Shown here: one piece after another, positions 42,499-51,293 of the stretch
How the letters are laid out: every line of letters begins with the position of its first letter
Numbering within the stretch: position 1 is the first letter of the stretch
Assembly: GCA_023146255.1 (NCBI GenBank)
Contig: JAGLCJ010000004.1
Coordinates: 107,845 to 171,844 of the forward strand
Origin: Alcanivoracaceae bacterium
GTDB taxonomy: Bacteria; Pseudomonadota; Gammaproteobacteria; Pseudomonadales; Alcanivoracaceae
Direction: 5' to 3'
DNA length: 64,000 nucleotides
Program-made: the position numbers and the translations under genes
The notes under the pieces: model-generated
The model's input: the letters and a program-made list of their open reading frames with translations, nothing else
What the model was told of the DNA's origin: nothing
The model's database searches: none

Positions 42499-43971
42499 TC
42501 AGAAAAAACCGTGCAGGAACCAGGAGCCTTCGGCATCACCCTGCTGAAACAGCCAGCAGTGAATGCCGAGCGGATGCCGGGCGATATGGTAACGGCGCTG
42601 CCAGCCCTGATGCGGTTGCCACCAGGGCTCATTGAATTGTCGCAGGCCGGGCAATATCTCCAGCGCCGCGCCGCGCCAGAAGACCTGTTGCTGCCGGCTG
42701 CGCAGTGGCAGAGGTTGTTCCAGCAGCCACAGTGGTGCATCAACAAAAGCGGAAGGTGGCAGAAATGACTCTGTCCGGTTTGATGCCAGCGGATCGCTGC
42801 GGCCTTCATTCTGTTCTGGCAAGTGGCAGTCGATGGTCGTCGGTTGATACAACGACAGGCCGGGCAGGTTGGCGAGTTTTTCCAGCAGCTCACGCGCGCA
42901 GGGACGCTCCAGTGCAGCAAACAGGTGCGCCGGTGGTGCTGCCATGGGTAGCAGCCGGCCGGCTTCCAGTGTCAGTTTCAGTGCCGGTGCAGCCAGTCGG
43001 GTGTGTTCCAGGTGCCGGCGCGACAGATCCAGCCAGGCCTCGGCACGATGATCGCCCCCGGCGCGGCGCACCAGCAGTCGATCCGGTTCGCCGCGTAACG
43101 GCAAGAAAATCCAGCGAATGGCACGCACCTGCTGCTGGTGACGGATCAGCCAGACCTGCATCTGTTCCAGCAACTGCTGCATCGGTGGCAGCAATCGTTC
43201 GCTGCCGGCAATCGGTTCATCAAACTCCAGCGTGAGCAGAAAACGCTGCGGCGCGATGATCGGTTGACGCAAATCGGCCTTGTCGCCGCGCAGCCGTGCC
43301 AGCCAGTCGGTCAGGTTTCTGCCGAAGCGGCGTTGCAGGGCGCCGTTCGGCAATTCCAGCAGATCGCCCAACGCACGCAGCCCCGGACCTTGCAGCGATT
43401 TTTTCAGTGGCGCTGACAGCGGCAACTGCTCCAGCGGTTGTCGCGCCAGCAACTGCAGTAGCCGTTGCCGGCTGGCTGAAAGATCCGGTTGTCTGTCGTT
43501 CAGGACAATGCAGGCGCGGCTGTTGGCCAGTGGCATTTGGCTGAGAAGTTGCGCGGCAATCGGTGTGTGTCCGAGACCAGAATGACATTCCGTTGCATCC
43601 GGCAGTTGTCGCAACAAACCCGACAGCAGTGTATCGAGGCCACGGAACAGCCGCAGCGAACTGCCGATCTCCAGCAGCAGGCAGTCATCGTCATGAGCAA
43701 TCATCGGGGTGAAACGGCCCAGTGTGCGGGCCTGCTGTTCAAGCCAGTGCTGTTCCGCCGCCGGTTGCCGTTGGTGAATTTGCAGGGCATCGCACAGGGC
43801 GAGGGCGGTGCCGATCTTCATGCCCGCTTGCACACCCTGTGCTACGGCCGTGGTATTCGCCGCCAGCAGCCGGTGCTGGTCGCGCACCGCCACAGGCTGG
43901 TCGCCATCGCTGAGTGGCAGGGCGTCGATCATCAGCTGCGGAAAACGCAGTGCCAGCCACAGGCTCACCAA
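42499..43971 (-). CDS. imuB: ImuB, Y-family-like polymerase subunit
   Basis: A 490-residue protein. The N terminus LWLALRFPQLMIDAL and following domain (GMKIGTALALCDAL, RFTPMIAHDDDCLLLEIGSS) match the ImuB branch of the Y family, which lacks key catalytic acidic residues and acts as the beta-clamp-binding hub of the mutasome. The little-finger region lies around residues 240-330. It sits between imuA and dnaE2 and ends three bases before the latter. Confidence 0.93.
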   Translation of the reverse strand: MVSLWLALRFPQLMIDALPLSDGDQPVAVRDQHRLLAANTTAVAQGVQAGMKIGTALALCDALQIHQRQPAAEQHWLEQQARTLGRFTPMIAHDDDCLLLEIGSSLRLFRGLDTLLSGLLRQLPDATECHSGLGHTPIAAQLLSQMPLANSRACIVLNDRQPDLSASRQRLLQLLARQPLEQLPLSAPLKKSLQGPGLRALGDLLELPNGALQRRFGRNLTDWLARLRGDKADLRQPIIAPQRFLLTLEFDEPIAGSERLLPPMQQLLEQMQVWLIRHQQQVRAIRWIFLPLRGEPDRLLVRRAGGDHRAEAWLDLSRRHLEHTRLAAPALKLTLEAGRLLPMAAPPAHLFAALERPCARELLEKLANLPGLSLYQPTTIDCHLPEQNEGRSDPLASNRTESFLPPSAFVDAPLWLLEQPLPLRSRQQQVFWRGAALEILPGLRQFNEPWWQPHQGWQRRYHIARHPLGIHCWLFQQGDAEGSWFLHGFF

Positions 43972-43998
43972 CCACCGCCGGGTATGTCATCAAACAAA

Positions 43999-44805
43999 TC
44001 AGAACGGCAGGTTCTGCAGGCCGGGCACAGTCGTTGCCGGGCGGCGCCAGGCAAAGCGGCTGTCCGGATCCCGGTAGCCGGCTGTGGTGCTCTGTTTTTC
44101 TCGCTGCCGCGGCGGGGCCGGCATGTCGCGACTGGCCGCCAGTGGCTGGGCGAGCCGTTCCGGCAGCAGCGCCAGATGGACCTGTTGGCCACCCCAGCCG
44201 CCGGGCTGTTTGATCACGTCTACTGCCAGATGGGCCGGCGGTTGAACCCGCAGGCGCAGCCGCAAAATGGCCGGGGAAGGACGATCGGCGACGCTGGCCG
44301 GGCGCATGGCTACCAGCAGGCAGCGACCTTCGCGGGCGGCCAGATGCAGACGGCGCAGGCTGGTCTGGTCGTCCATATTTTCCGGCAGCCAGATCACCAG
44401 AGTGCTGACGGCACCGCTGGCGAGGGCTTCGTGACAGGCCTGCAGCAGGGTCTCCTGTTTCTCGCTGCGCATTACCAGCAGACGCTGGCTCTTGATGCCG
44501 GCCTGTTGCAGGGTTTCCGCGCGCGGCCGGGCCGGCGGGTTGGCCAGCAGCACCAGGCCGTCGGCACGACCGGCCATCACCGGCAGCATCAGCCGCAGTG
44601 CCTGCGGACAGGGTCCGCTGCAGAGCAGTTCGACCAGTCCGGCCGCCGGCCAGCCACGCAGGTGCAGGGCATCATTCAGGGCAGGGAAGCCGCTGTCGCT
44701 GGCCAGTTCGGTATTGGCGGCGGGGCGGCCGCGCCAGATACCGGGACGTTCCAGTACGGCATTCAGCGCGGTGGTCTGGTCTGGGGTGGAAGTCAGCGGA
44801 ATCAT
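43999..44805 (-). CDS. imuA: ImuA, SOS translesion synthesis cofactor
   Basis: A 268-residue RecA/SulA-like protein of the mutasome. Family segments are GFPALNDALHLRGWPAAGLVE, EVL-type NTP-fold strands and LHLAAREGRCLLVAMRP, with LRLRVQPPAHLAVDVIKQPG close to the end. ImuA binds ImuB and modulates RecA filaments. A LexA box between its -35 and -10 boxes shows SOS control. It heads the imuA-imuB-dnaE2 operon. Confidence 0.92.
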   Translation of the reverse strand: MIPLTSTPDQTTALNAVLERPGIWRGRPAANTELASDSGFPALNDALHLRGWPAAGLVELLCSGPCPQALRLMLPVMAGRADGLVLLANPPARPRAETLQQAGIKSQRLLVMRSEKQETLLQACHEALASGAVSTLVIWLPENMDDQTSLRRLHLAAREGRCLLVAMRPASVADRPSPAILRLRLRVQPPAHLAVDVIKQPGGWGGQQVHLALLPERLAQPLAASRDMPAPPRQREKQSTTAGYRDPDSRFAWRRPATTVPGLQNLPF

Positions 44806-44837
44806 GGCGGCACCTGTACAAGTGGTCAGTGCTGCCT

Positions 44838-44867
44838 AGATTACTGTCCAGATGGACAGTAATGCAA
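44838..44867 (-). promoter_or_regulatory. SOS promoter with LexA box
   Basis: On the minus strand TTGCAT and TAATCT are 18 bases apart. The spacer and the first bases of the -10 box hold TACTGTCCATCTGGACAGTA (44842-44861), a perfect palindrome of the form CTGT-N8-ACAG. It controls imuA-imuB-dnaE2. Confidence 0.93.
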
Positions 44868-44885
44868 GTGATCCGTTAAAAATCC

Positions 44886-46049
44886 TCAGCCACCGTGGCG
44901 TTCGGCCAGCAGGGTGGCGCGGCCGTACTGGCTTTCCGCGGCCAGCTCGCGGTAGCGGGCCATCAGTTCGCTGCTGAGCAGGTCGAGCTGCTCGCGGATA
45001 CGTTGACGCCGTTGTTCGTTCTGCTCGTCCAGCGCGGCAATCTTGCCGGTAATTTCCCGATGCGCGCGGGCGGCCTCACCCGGTAACTGCTGCTGCTCGG
45101 CGAGCAGGGCCTGACGGCGGCTGCGCAGGGCGTCAAGCTGCTGCCGGATTTCAGCCTGTTCAGCCAGCTGGTCAGGATGGCTCGGCTCGCCCAGCTGCTC
45201 CAGACGCCGGGTCATCATGCCTTCTTCGCGATCCAGCATGGTCAGGAACGGGGTGATCCGGGCTTGCTGGGCGGAATTCTCAAAGGCTGTTTCGGAGATT
45301 TTTCGCTGCTGCATTTCCAGACACTCGCGCTGCCCGGCGCTGCGCGCCAGAGCCCCCAGATCCATCAGCAGACTGCTGTCGGTGTCATTGATCATCTGTT
45401 TCAGCATCTGGCTCTGGGCGGCGCGGCTTTCATCCAGACGGGTACGCAGCAGTTGCGCAATCAGGTGGTCAGCTTCGCTGCGCAATGAGCCGACCTGTTC
45501 GGCGTTACTCAGAATCTGGCTCTGGACCATGTTGTAGAGGGCAAAGGCCTGACGCGGTTCGCCCTGATAGCGCAGCTCATTGGCGCGCTCCAGCATGCTT
45601 TTCAGGGCATCCGGGTCGGCGCCATAGCGTTGGCCGGTACGTAGCATCCATTGCGCCGAACGGGCGTGATCCCCTTCCAGCTGAAACGATTCCGCCAGCA
45701 GCAGTGATGCCTGCACCGCAATCGGGCTGTCCAGTTCGATGGCGCTGAGCAGTTGCCGGGCTTCCGGGAAACGCGATTCAGTCAGGTAGTCGGCAGCCAG
45801 TGCCAGACGTGCGCGGTTCAGCGCTACCCGCTCAACGGCAGTGATGGTGGCGGGCGGGTTGGCCAGATACTGCTCCAGTATCGCGCGTCGGTTGCCCTGA
45901 TCCGCCTGACTCAGAGCCAGCAGCACCTGCCGGCTTTGTTCCTGTGTCCGGGCGCCAGAGGTCTGGCAATTATCTTCCGCGGCAACGGAGGTCATGGCTC
46001 CCAGACAGCCACAGGTCAGTAGCAGACCAAGCACAGTATGACGAAACAT
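44886..46049 (-). CDS. Periplasmic TPR / coiled-coil protein of unknown function
   Basis: A 387-residue protein with a signal peptide ending near SVAAE (about 1-24). Residues 30-180 consist of short helical pairs like tetratricopeptide repeats (ARLALAADYLTESRFPEARQ; SLLLAESFQLEGDHARSAQW). Residues 280-375 form a long coiled coil rich in Gln, Glu and Arg. It is not a family I can name. It is divergent from the large oxidoreductase cluster, with 288 bases between starts, and lies 80 bases before imuA on the same strand. Confidence 0.75.
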   Translation of the reverse strand: MFRHTVLGLLLTCGCLGAMTSVAAEDNCQTSGARTQEQSRQVLLALSQADQGNRRAILEQYLANPPATITAVERVALNRARLALAADYLTESRFPEARQLLSAIELDSPIAVQASLLLAESFQLEGDHARSAQWMLRTGQRYGADPDALKSMLERANELRYQGEPRQAFALYNMVQSQILSNAEQVGSLRSEADHLIAQLLRTRLDESRAAQSQMLKQMINDTDSSLLMDLGALARSAGQRECLEMQQRKISETAFENSAQQARITPFLTMLDREEGMMTRRLEQLGEPSHPDQLAEQAEIRQQLDALRSRRQALLAEQQQLPGEAARAHREITGKIAALDEQNEQRRQRIREQLDLLSSELMARYRELAAESQYGRATLLAERHGG

Positions 46050-46337
46050 GGCGAATCACTCCCTGTGAAGAGCGCGGATTATTGTTTTGTTGTCGCGCTT
46101 TGTAATGCGTTTTACTCCGAAAGAGTGGGTGTTGCATCACAGCAACAGCAAATTGGCGAGGTTGGCTTATAAGGGCGTTAGGTATTTCAGCTGATTTGAG
46201 TGACGCCGTTCCCGGATAACTGAGAAAAAATCCCGGTTAATCGCAAAAACACCATGGGAACAGCTCAGCTAACCCCTTATCATCGCTTCATTCGGCCGTC
46301 GGGGTGACGGGGATCAGGGACAAGGCCGCAAGGATTT

Positions 46338-48719
46338 ATGGAAAAACGTTTTGAAGTTGTCATTGTCGGTTCCGGCCCGGCGGGTCTCAGCGCCGCCGGC
46401 CGTGCCGCCGAACTCGGTTTGTCGCACCTGTTGCTGGAAAGCACAACCCATCTCGCCAATACCATTCAGCGATACCAGAAAGGCAAGCACGTGATGGCGG
46501 AGCCGGGCTTCCTGCCGCTGCGTAGCAGCCTGCCTTTTGATGCCGGTAGCCGAGAGGACATTCTTGCTGCCTGGCTGCAAAACGCCAAGAAGCTTGGCAT
46601 CAAGGTGGCCTGGAATGCGGATGTCACCGCCATTACCGGGCAGCGGGGCGATTTCGTCCTGCAGACACGCAGTGGCAAAAGCGTGCGGGCGAATCATGTG
46701 GTGCTGGCTATTGGCCTGCAGGGCAATCCACGCAAGCTTGGCGTGCCGGGCGAAGACCAGCCATTCGTTCAGTACCAGCTGGATGATCCGGACGAATATC
46801 TGAACGAAGAAATTATGGTGGTTGGTGCCGGTGACTCGGCCATCGAGAATGCGGTGGCGCTGGCTCGCCAGAACAAGGTGTCGCTGATCAACCGCCGTGA
46901 TGAATTCGCCCGCGCCAAGGAGGGCAACCTGAAACAGCTTGAGGATGCCGTTGAACGTGGCCGCATCAAGGTGTTTTTCAACAGCAGTCTGCGCAGCATC
47001 GAAGCACAGAGTAACGGCGAGCACCGGGCCCAGGTGTCACTGACTACCGGCGAAGGGGACATGCAGGTGCCGGTGGACCGGATTATCGCCCGGCTTGGCG
47101 CCATTCCACCGCGTGATTTTGTTGAATCCTGCGGTATTCAGTTTCCCTCCAGGGCCGCCAATGCGGTGCCGGAGCTGACCCATCAATACGAATCGAATGT
47201 ACCGGGCCTGTATGTGATCGGTGCACTGGCCGGTTACCCGCTGATCAAGCAGGCCATGAATCAGGGTTATGAAGTGGTCGAGCATATTCTCGGTCGCGAT
47301 ATCAAGCCGGTGGATCATGGGTTGCTGGCGAAGAAATTTTCCGGCCTGCCATTCGGGCTGGATGTCGAACAGACGCTGGACAAGATCAAGAAAAATGTAC
47401 TTTGTTTCGGTCCGGTCAACAGTCTGCGTTTTCGCGAGCTGATTCTGGAAAGTGACGTACACACGCCGAAGGCCGGCGAGGTGATCTTCTCTCGTAATGA
47501 TTACACCAACTCTTTCTACTCGATTGTTGAAGGCTCGGTGGAAATCGAGATCGATGAGCAGACCGGCAAGCGCGTCACGGTTGGTGAGGGTCAGTTTTTC
47601 GGCGAGATGGGGCTGATCTCCGGTCGTCGTCGTAATGCCACGGTCTATGCCGGTCGTTACTGCGTGCTGGTGGAAACACCACGCCGGACCATGTTGCGGC
47701 TGCTGTCGTCGGTGGATGAAGTGCGCCGGCGTATTGATCAGGTATTTATCCTGCGCGCCATTCACTCCCAGTTTGCGCCGAACTCCAATCTGGAAGATCT
47801 GGCCGACCTGGTCAACTCGGCGGAGCTTCGTCAGTATGCTCCGGGCGAGGTGCTGTTTGCGGAAGGGGAGAGTGGTGATGAGCTGCATCTGGTAAGACGC
47901 GGTTCGTTGACGGTGTCCCGATATCTGCATGGCCGCGAGGTGGTGCTGTCCTATGTGCCGGCGGGCAAGTATGTCGGTGAAATGGGACTGCTCGGCAACT
48001 CCCGTCGCACCGCTTCGGTTCGTGCTGTGGTGCCGACCGAAACCGTGGTGATGAAAAGCGAGCCGTTCCTTGCCTTGCTGGAACGGGATCCGAAACTGAA
48101 GGCGCAGGTGCAAACCCAGCTGCAGGCGCGTTTGCGCGCCAACGCCAGCATGGAGTCTTCCACAGAAGGTGGTGAACTGCTGTCATTCCTGATGCGTCAG
48201 GGCCTTGGCGAAGCCACCGATGTACTGCTGATTGATGAATCTCTGTGTGTGCGCTGCGACAACTGTGAAACTGCTTGCGCCTCTACCCATGGCGGCACCT
48301 CGCGACTGAATCGTGAGGCCGGGCCAAGCTATGCCTCGATTCATGTGCCGACCTCCTGTCGTCACTGCGAGCATCCGCATTGCATGAAGGATTGCCCGCC
48401 GGATGCGATCAGTCGTAATGCCAGTGGTGAGGTAGTGATTGCCGACAACTGCATCGGTTGCGGTAACTGCGAAAGTAACTGTCCCTATGGCGTAATCCAG
48501 ATGGCGCCGATTGGTGGGTCCCAGCCGGGTCTGTGGAGCCGGGTGCTGTTCGGCGCCGAGCACAAAAAAGTCAAGGACAAGGAAGCGCCGAAGCGGGCAG
48601 TGAAGTGTGACATGTGCACCAACCTCAAGGGTGGGCCAGCCTGCGTACGAGCCTGCCCGACCGGCGCAGCAGTGCGGATCAGTCCGGAACAGTTTATTGA
48701 ACTGGTCAGGGAGGACTGA
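46338..48719 (+). CDS. FAD oxidoreductase fused to two cNMP-binding domains and a four-cluster ferredoxin
   Basis: A 793-residue cytosolic fusion. The FAD domain starts VVIVGSGPAGLSAAGRAAEL (about 7-26), and a second Rossmann motif is MVVGAGDSAIENAVALARQ (about 158). No redox-active CxxC occurs, unlike thioredoxin reductase, so it resembles the YpdA type. Two cyclic-nucleotide domains follow (about 350-460 and 475-590); the second phosphate cassette GEMGLLGNSRRTASV is canonical, the first (GEMGLISGRRRNATV) slightly less. The last 160 residues are HycB/DmsB-like, with four Cys groups (CVRCDNCETAC; CRHCEHPHCMKDCP; CIGCGNCESNC; CDMC...CVRAC). AAGGA precedes ATG. It leads the multiheme cluster. 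Confidence 0.9.
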   Translation: MEKRFEVVIVGSGPAGLSAAGRAAELGLSHLLLESTTHLANTIQRYQKGKHVMAEPGFLPLRSSLPFDAGSREDILAAWLQNAKKLGIKVAWNADVTAITGQRGDFVLQTRSGKSVRANHVVLAIGLQGNPRKLGVPGEDQPFVQYQLDDPDEYLNEEIMVVGAGDSAIENAVALARQNKVSLINRRDEFARAKEGNLKQLEDAVERGRIKVFFNSSLRSIEAQSNGEHRAQVSLTTGEGDMQVPVDRIIARLGAIPPRDFVESCGIQFPSRAANAVPELTHQYESNVPGLYVIGALAGYPLIKQAMNQGYEVVEHILGRDIKPVDHGLLAKKFSGLPFGLDVEQTLDKIKKNVLCFGPVNSLRFRELILESDVHTPKAGEVIFSRNDYTNSFYSIVEGSVEIEIDEQTGKRVTVGEGQFFGEMGLISGRRRNATVYAGRYCVLVETPRRTMLRLLSSVDEVRRRIDQVFILRAIHSQFAPNSNLEDLADLVNSAELRQYAPGEVLFAEGESGDELHLVRRGSLTVSRYLHGREVVLSYVPAGKYVGEMGLLGNSRRTASVRAVVPTETVVMKSEPFLALLERDPKLKAQVQTQLQARLRANASMESSTEGGELLSFLMRQGLGEATDVLLIDESLCVRCDNCETACASTHGGTSRLNREAGPSYASIHVPTSCRHCEHPHCMKDCPPDAISRNASGEVVIADNCIGCGNCESNCPYGVIQMAPIGGSQPGLWSRVLFGAEHKKVKDKEAPKRAVKCDMCTNLKGGPACVRACPTGAAVRISPEQFIELVRED

Positions 48720-48721
48720 GC

Positions 48722-49612
48722 ATGCACGGTTCATTTCTCTCTCATCGCGGCGGGTTCTGGTTCTGGTTTGCGCTGACGCTGGTGCTGGCCAGTGTGGTTG
48801 CCTACGTCTGGCATGAACCGATCGGTTTGCCTAACGGTGGCTCCTGGCTGGGGTATACCCTCGGCACCATCGCTGCGCTGCTGATTGTCTGGCTGACCCT
48901 GTTCGGGGTGCGCAAACGCGCCTATTACTCACGCCTTGGCAGCGTCAAGGGTTGGCTGTCTGCGCATGTTTACCTTGGTGGCTCACTGCTGGTGCTGGGC
49001 ACACTGCATAGCGGTTTCCAATTTGGAATGAACATTCACACGCTGGCCTGGCTGCTGATGGTGCTGGTGATCGTCAGCGGTTTCTATGGTGCCTGGGTGT
49101 ACTGGCGTTATCCGAATCGCATTACCCGCAACCGTGATGGCATGACCCGCGATCTGATTTTTCGGGAAATTGCCGATATCGATCGCAAGGCCAGTTTGAT
49201 TGTTGAAGGTCTGGGGTCGCCGGCGGACCGGATGGTGATTTCTGCCATTCAACTGTTTCAGGTGGGCGGCGGCGCCTGGCAGCAACTCGGTGGCCGCGAC
49301 CGTTCGCAAATGATGATCGGTGTGTTGAAGGAAAAGCAGAAGAGCTGGAAGCGGGTCAGTAATTCGCGTCAGCAACGCCTGCTTGACGAGCTCACCGGGT
49401 TGCTGTCGCGCAGTACTGAACCAAAAGAGGCAGCGCTGCTGCAGGAATTGATTGATCTGGTGTCACGCAAGGCCAGGCTGTTGAAACAGCTACTCAACGA
49501 TATCCGGCTGCAGGGATTGATGGAAATCTGGCTGTACTGCCATATCCCGCTGACGCTGGCACTGCTGGCAACGCTGACGGCGCATATTGTCAGCGTGTTC
49601 TTCTACTGGTGA
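48722..49612 (+). CDS. Di-heme b-type membrane cytochrome
   Basis: A 296-residue membrane protein with five TM helices (near residues 11-30, 42-60, 77-98, 105-128 and 270-294) and a cytosolic helical loop of about 130 residues. His pairs spaced by 14 (AHVY...TLHS in TM3, and YCHI...TAHI in TM5) are the pattern that holds two b hemes across a membrane, as in NarI or ferric reductases. It follows the ferredoxin fusion by two bases. I infer it takes electrons from that protein and passes them across the membrane. Confidence 0.8.
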   Translation: MHGSFLSHRGGFWFWFALTLVLASVVAYVWHEPIGLPNGGSWLGYTLGTIAALLIVWLTLFGVRKRAYYSRLGSVKGWLSAHVYLGGSLLVLGTLHSGFQFGMNIHTLAWLLMVLVIVSGFYGAWVYWRYPNRITRNRDGMTRDLIFREIADIDRKASLIVEGLGSPADRMVISAIQLFQVGGGAWQQLGGRDRSQMMIGVLKEKQKSWKRVSNSRQQRLLDELTGLLSRSTEPKEAALLQELIDLVSRKARLLKQLLNDIRLQGLMEIWLYCHIPLTLALLATLTAHIVSVFFYW

Positions 49613-49616
49613 TGCC

Positions 49617-51293
49617 ATGTATGTATTGATACGCCGTCTCGGCGCTGGCAGCGGTCAGAATCGAAGCTACAAGGATGAAGAGCTGGCGGTTGATCAGCTC
49701 AGCATAGGTCGTGGTACCGATCAGGAATTGCTGCTGCCTGGCGACCGGGTTGCTTACCAGCATGCCGAAATTTCCCTCAGCGCCGGCCAGTTCCGTGTTC
49801 GTGCGCTGGCCAGTACTGGTATCACGGTCAATGGCCGCAGTTGCAAGATGGCGGTGCTGAATACCGGCGACCAGATCCTGATCGGTGATTATCGCCTGAT
49901 CGTGATTGCCGCGCCGGACGGGGTTGATCTGGCGCTCAGTCTGGAAGTGCTGGAGCAGCAGGAAGCATTTTCGATTGATCCGGCGAAATTTGTTACCCGG
50001 CTGGATTTGCTCAGCCGCTGGCGCCCGCGTCGCTGGGCCTGGGCACTGTTTCTGCTGCTGCTGGCCGCTGCGTTAGTACTGCCGGCGCTGGTGACCTTGA
50101 AGCCGGAGTTGCAGGGTGTGCTGCGGGATACACCGCTGCCGGATGACAGTCTCTGGTTGAGCGGTCCACTGCATTCAGTACACAGCACCATTGGCAAGGA
50201 TTGTCAGGCCTGCCATACCACCCCGTTTGAGAAAGTCAGTAATGACACCTGTATTGCCTGCCATGAGGAAACTGCGCTGCATGTACCGGCAGACCATCCT
50301 GACACTGGCATGTTTGATGGTGAGCGCTGTGCCTCATGTCACCATGAACATAATGGTGAGCAGCGCATGGTGTTTGAAGATCAGCGCTTCTGTGCCGATT
50401 GCCATGCCGTTCTTGATCAGCGTATGGGCAGCGAGCCACAGGTCGGCAGGGCGACGGATTTTCATGCCGATCATCCGCCGTTTCGTTTGAGCATGCTTGA
50501 GTGGCAAGACGACAGTCGTGAATGGTTGCAGAGCCCGCGCCTGACGGTGGATAAAACCCTGCGCGATAACAGCAACCTGAAGTTCGATCACGCTGAGCAT
50601 CTGGATGTCGAAGGCATCAAAAATAATGACGGTGACTGGGAAGTGCTGAGCTGCGACAGCTGCCACGAGATGGCGCTGGACGGCATCAATATGGCGCCAG
50701 TGAAGATGGAGCAGCACTGTTCCCGTTGTCATGGTCTGGCATTTGATCCGGCCGATCCGACGCGGGTTGTGCCGCATGGCAAGCCGGATCAGGTGCTGGC
50801 CAGCCTGCGTGAGTACTACAGCAGCCGGTTTATTCAGGATCGTGCTGATGCCGGCGACATTCGCGCGCTAAGACCGGGGCAGCGCGACAACCTCAGTCAG
50901 TTGCAGCGCGAGGGTGTTGCCTGGGTCGAGAGCAAGAGTCAGGCGGTGGCTCAGGATATGTTCGAGCGCCGCGCCTGCGTCAGTTGTCATGAGGTGGACA
51001 AGGTCAGCGAGCAGCCGCCAGAGTGGTTTGTCAAACCGGTGCGGCTAAATGAAAACTGGTTTGTCTCTGGCGAGTTTCCCCATGTTCGTCATACCCAGAC
51101 AGAATGCGCCGACTGCCATGCCGCAAGCCAGTCCATGGAAGCGGCGGATGTACTGATGCCGGACATCGCTGTCTGCCAGGAATGTCATGTTGGCCAGCAG
51201 CAAAAGCAGGGCCTGCTTTCCGGTTGTATCAGTTGCCATAGTTATCACCAGTTTGAAATAGATCATGCCGGCCTGCCCAAGGTGACGCCGTGA
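49617..51293 (+). CDS. FHA-domain decaheme cytochrome c
   Basis: A 558-residue protein. An FHA domain (about 10-95) has SIGRG and VNG, but the usual Ser-Arg before the conserved His is Ala-Tyr (VAYQH), so phosphothreonine binding may be weak. One TM helix follows (about 138-160), then a periplasmic region with ten CxxCH motifs, among them CQACH, CIACH, CASCH, CADCH, CDSCH, CSRCH, CVSCH and CQECH. The soluble FHA end is thus cytosolic and the hemes periplasmic. It starts five bases after the cytochrome b stop; its stop overlaps the next GTG. Confidence 0.9.
   Translation: MYVLIRRLGAGSGQNRSYKDEELAVDQLSIGRGTDQELLLPGDRVAYQHAEISLSAGQFRVRALASTGITVNGRSCKMAVLNTGDQILIGDYRLIVIAAPDGVDLALSLEVLEQQEAFSIDPAKFVTRLDLLSRWRPRRWAWALFLLLLAAALVLPALVTLKPELQGVLRDTPLPDDSLWLSGPLHSVHSTIGKDCQACHTTPFEKVSNDTCIACHEETALHVPADHPDTGMFDGERCASCHHEHNGEQRMVFEDQRFCADCHAVLDQRMGSEPQVGRATDFHADHPPFRLSMLEWQDDSREWLQSPRLTVDKTLRDNSNLKFDHAEHLDVEGIKNNDGDWEVLSCDSCHEMALDGINMAPVKMEQHCSRCHGLAFDPADPTRVVPHGKPDQVLASLREYYSSRFIQDRADAGDIRALRPGQRDNLSQLQREGVAWVESKSQAVAQDMFERRACVSCHEVDKVSEQPPEWFVKPVRLNENWFVSGEFPHVRHTQTECADCHAASQSMEAADVLMPDIAVCQECHVGQQQKQGLLSGCISCHSYHQFEIDHAGLPKVTP

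Noticed and set aside
43999..44805. Cell-division inhibitor SulA as the identity of the first SOS gene
   Set aside because: Length, the following imuB and dnaE2 genes and the RecA-like layout identify it as ImuA.
43489..44862. 457-residue plus-strand frame across imuB and imuA
   Set aside because: It is antisense to two recognised genes and runs through the LexA promoter region.
46126..46141. CRP-like site upstream of the cytochrome cluster
   Set aside because: TGGGT-N6-TCACA keeps one good half only (three of five in the other), too weak to claim although cAMP control would fit the cluster.
46338..47390. Thioredoxin reductase as the identity of the FAD domain
   Set aside because: The redox-active CxxC is absent and the chain continues into cNMP and ferredoxin domains.
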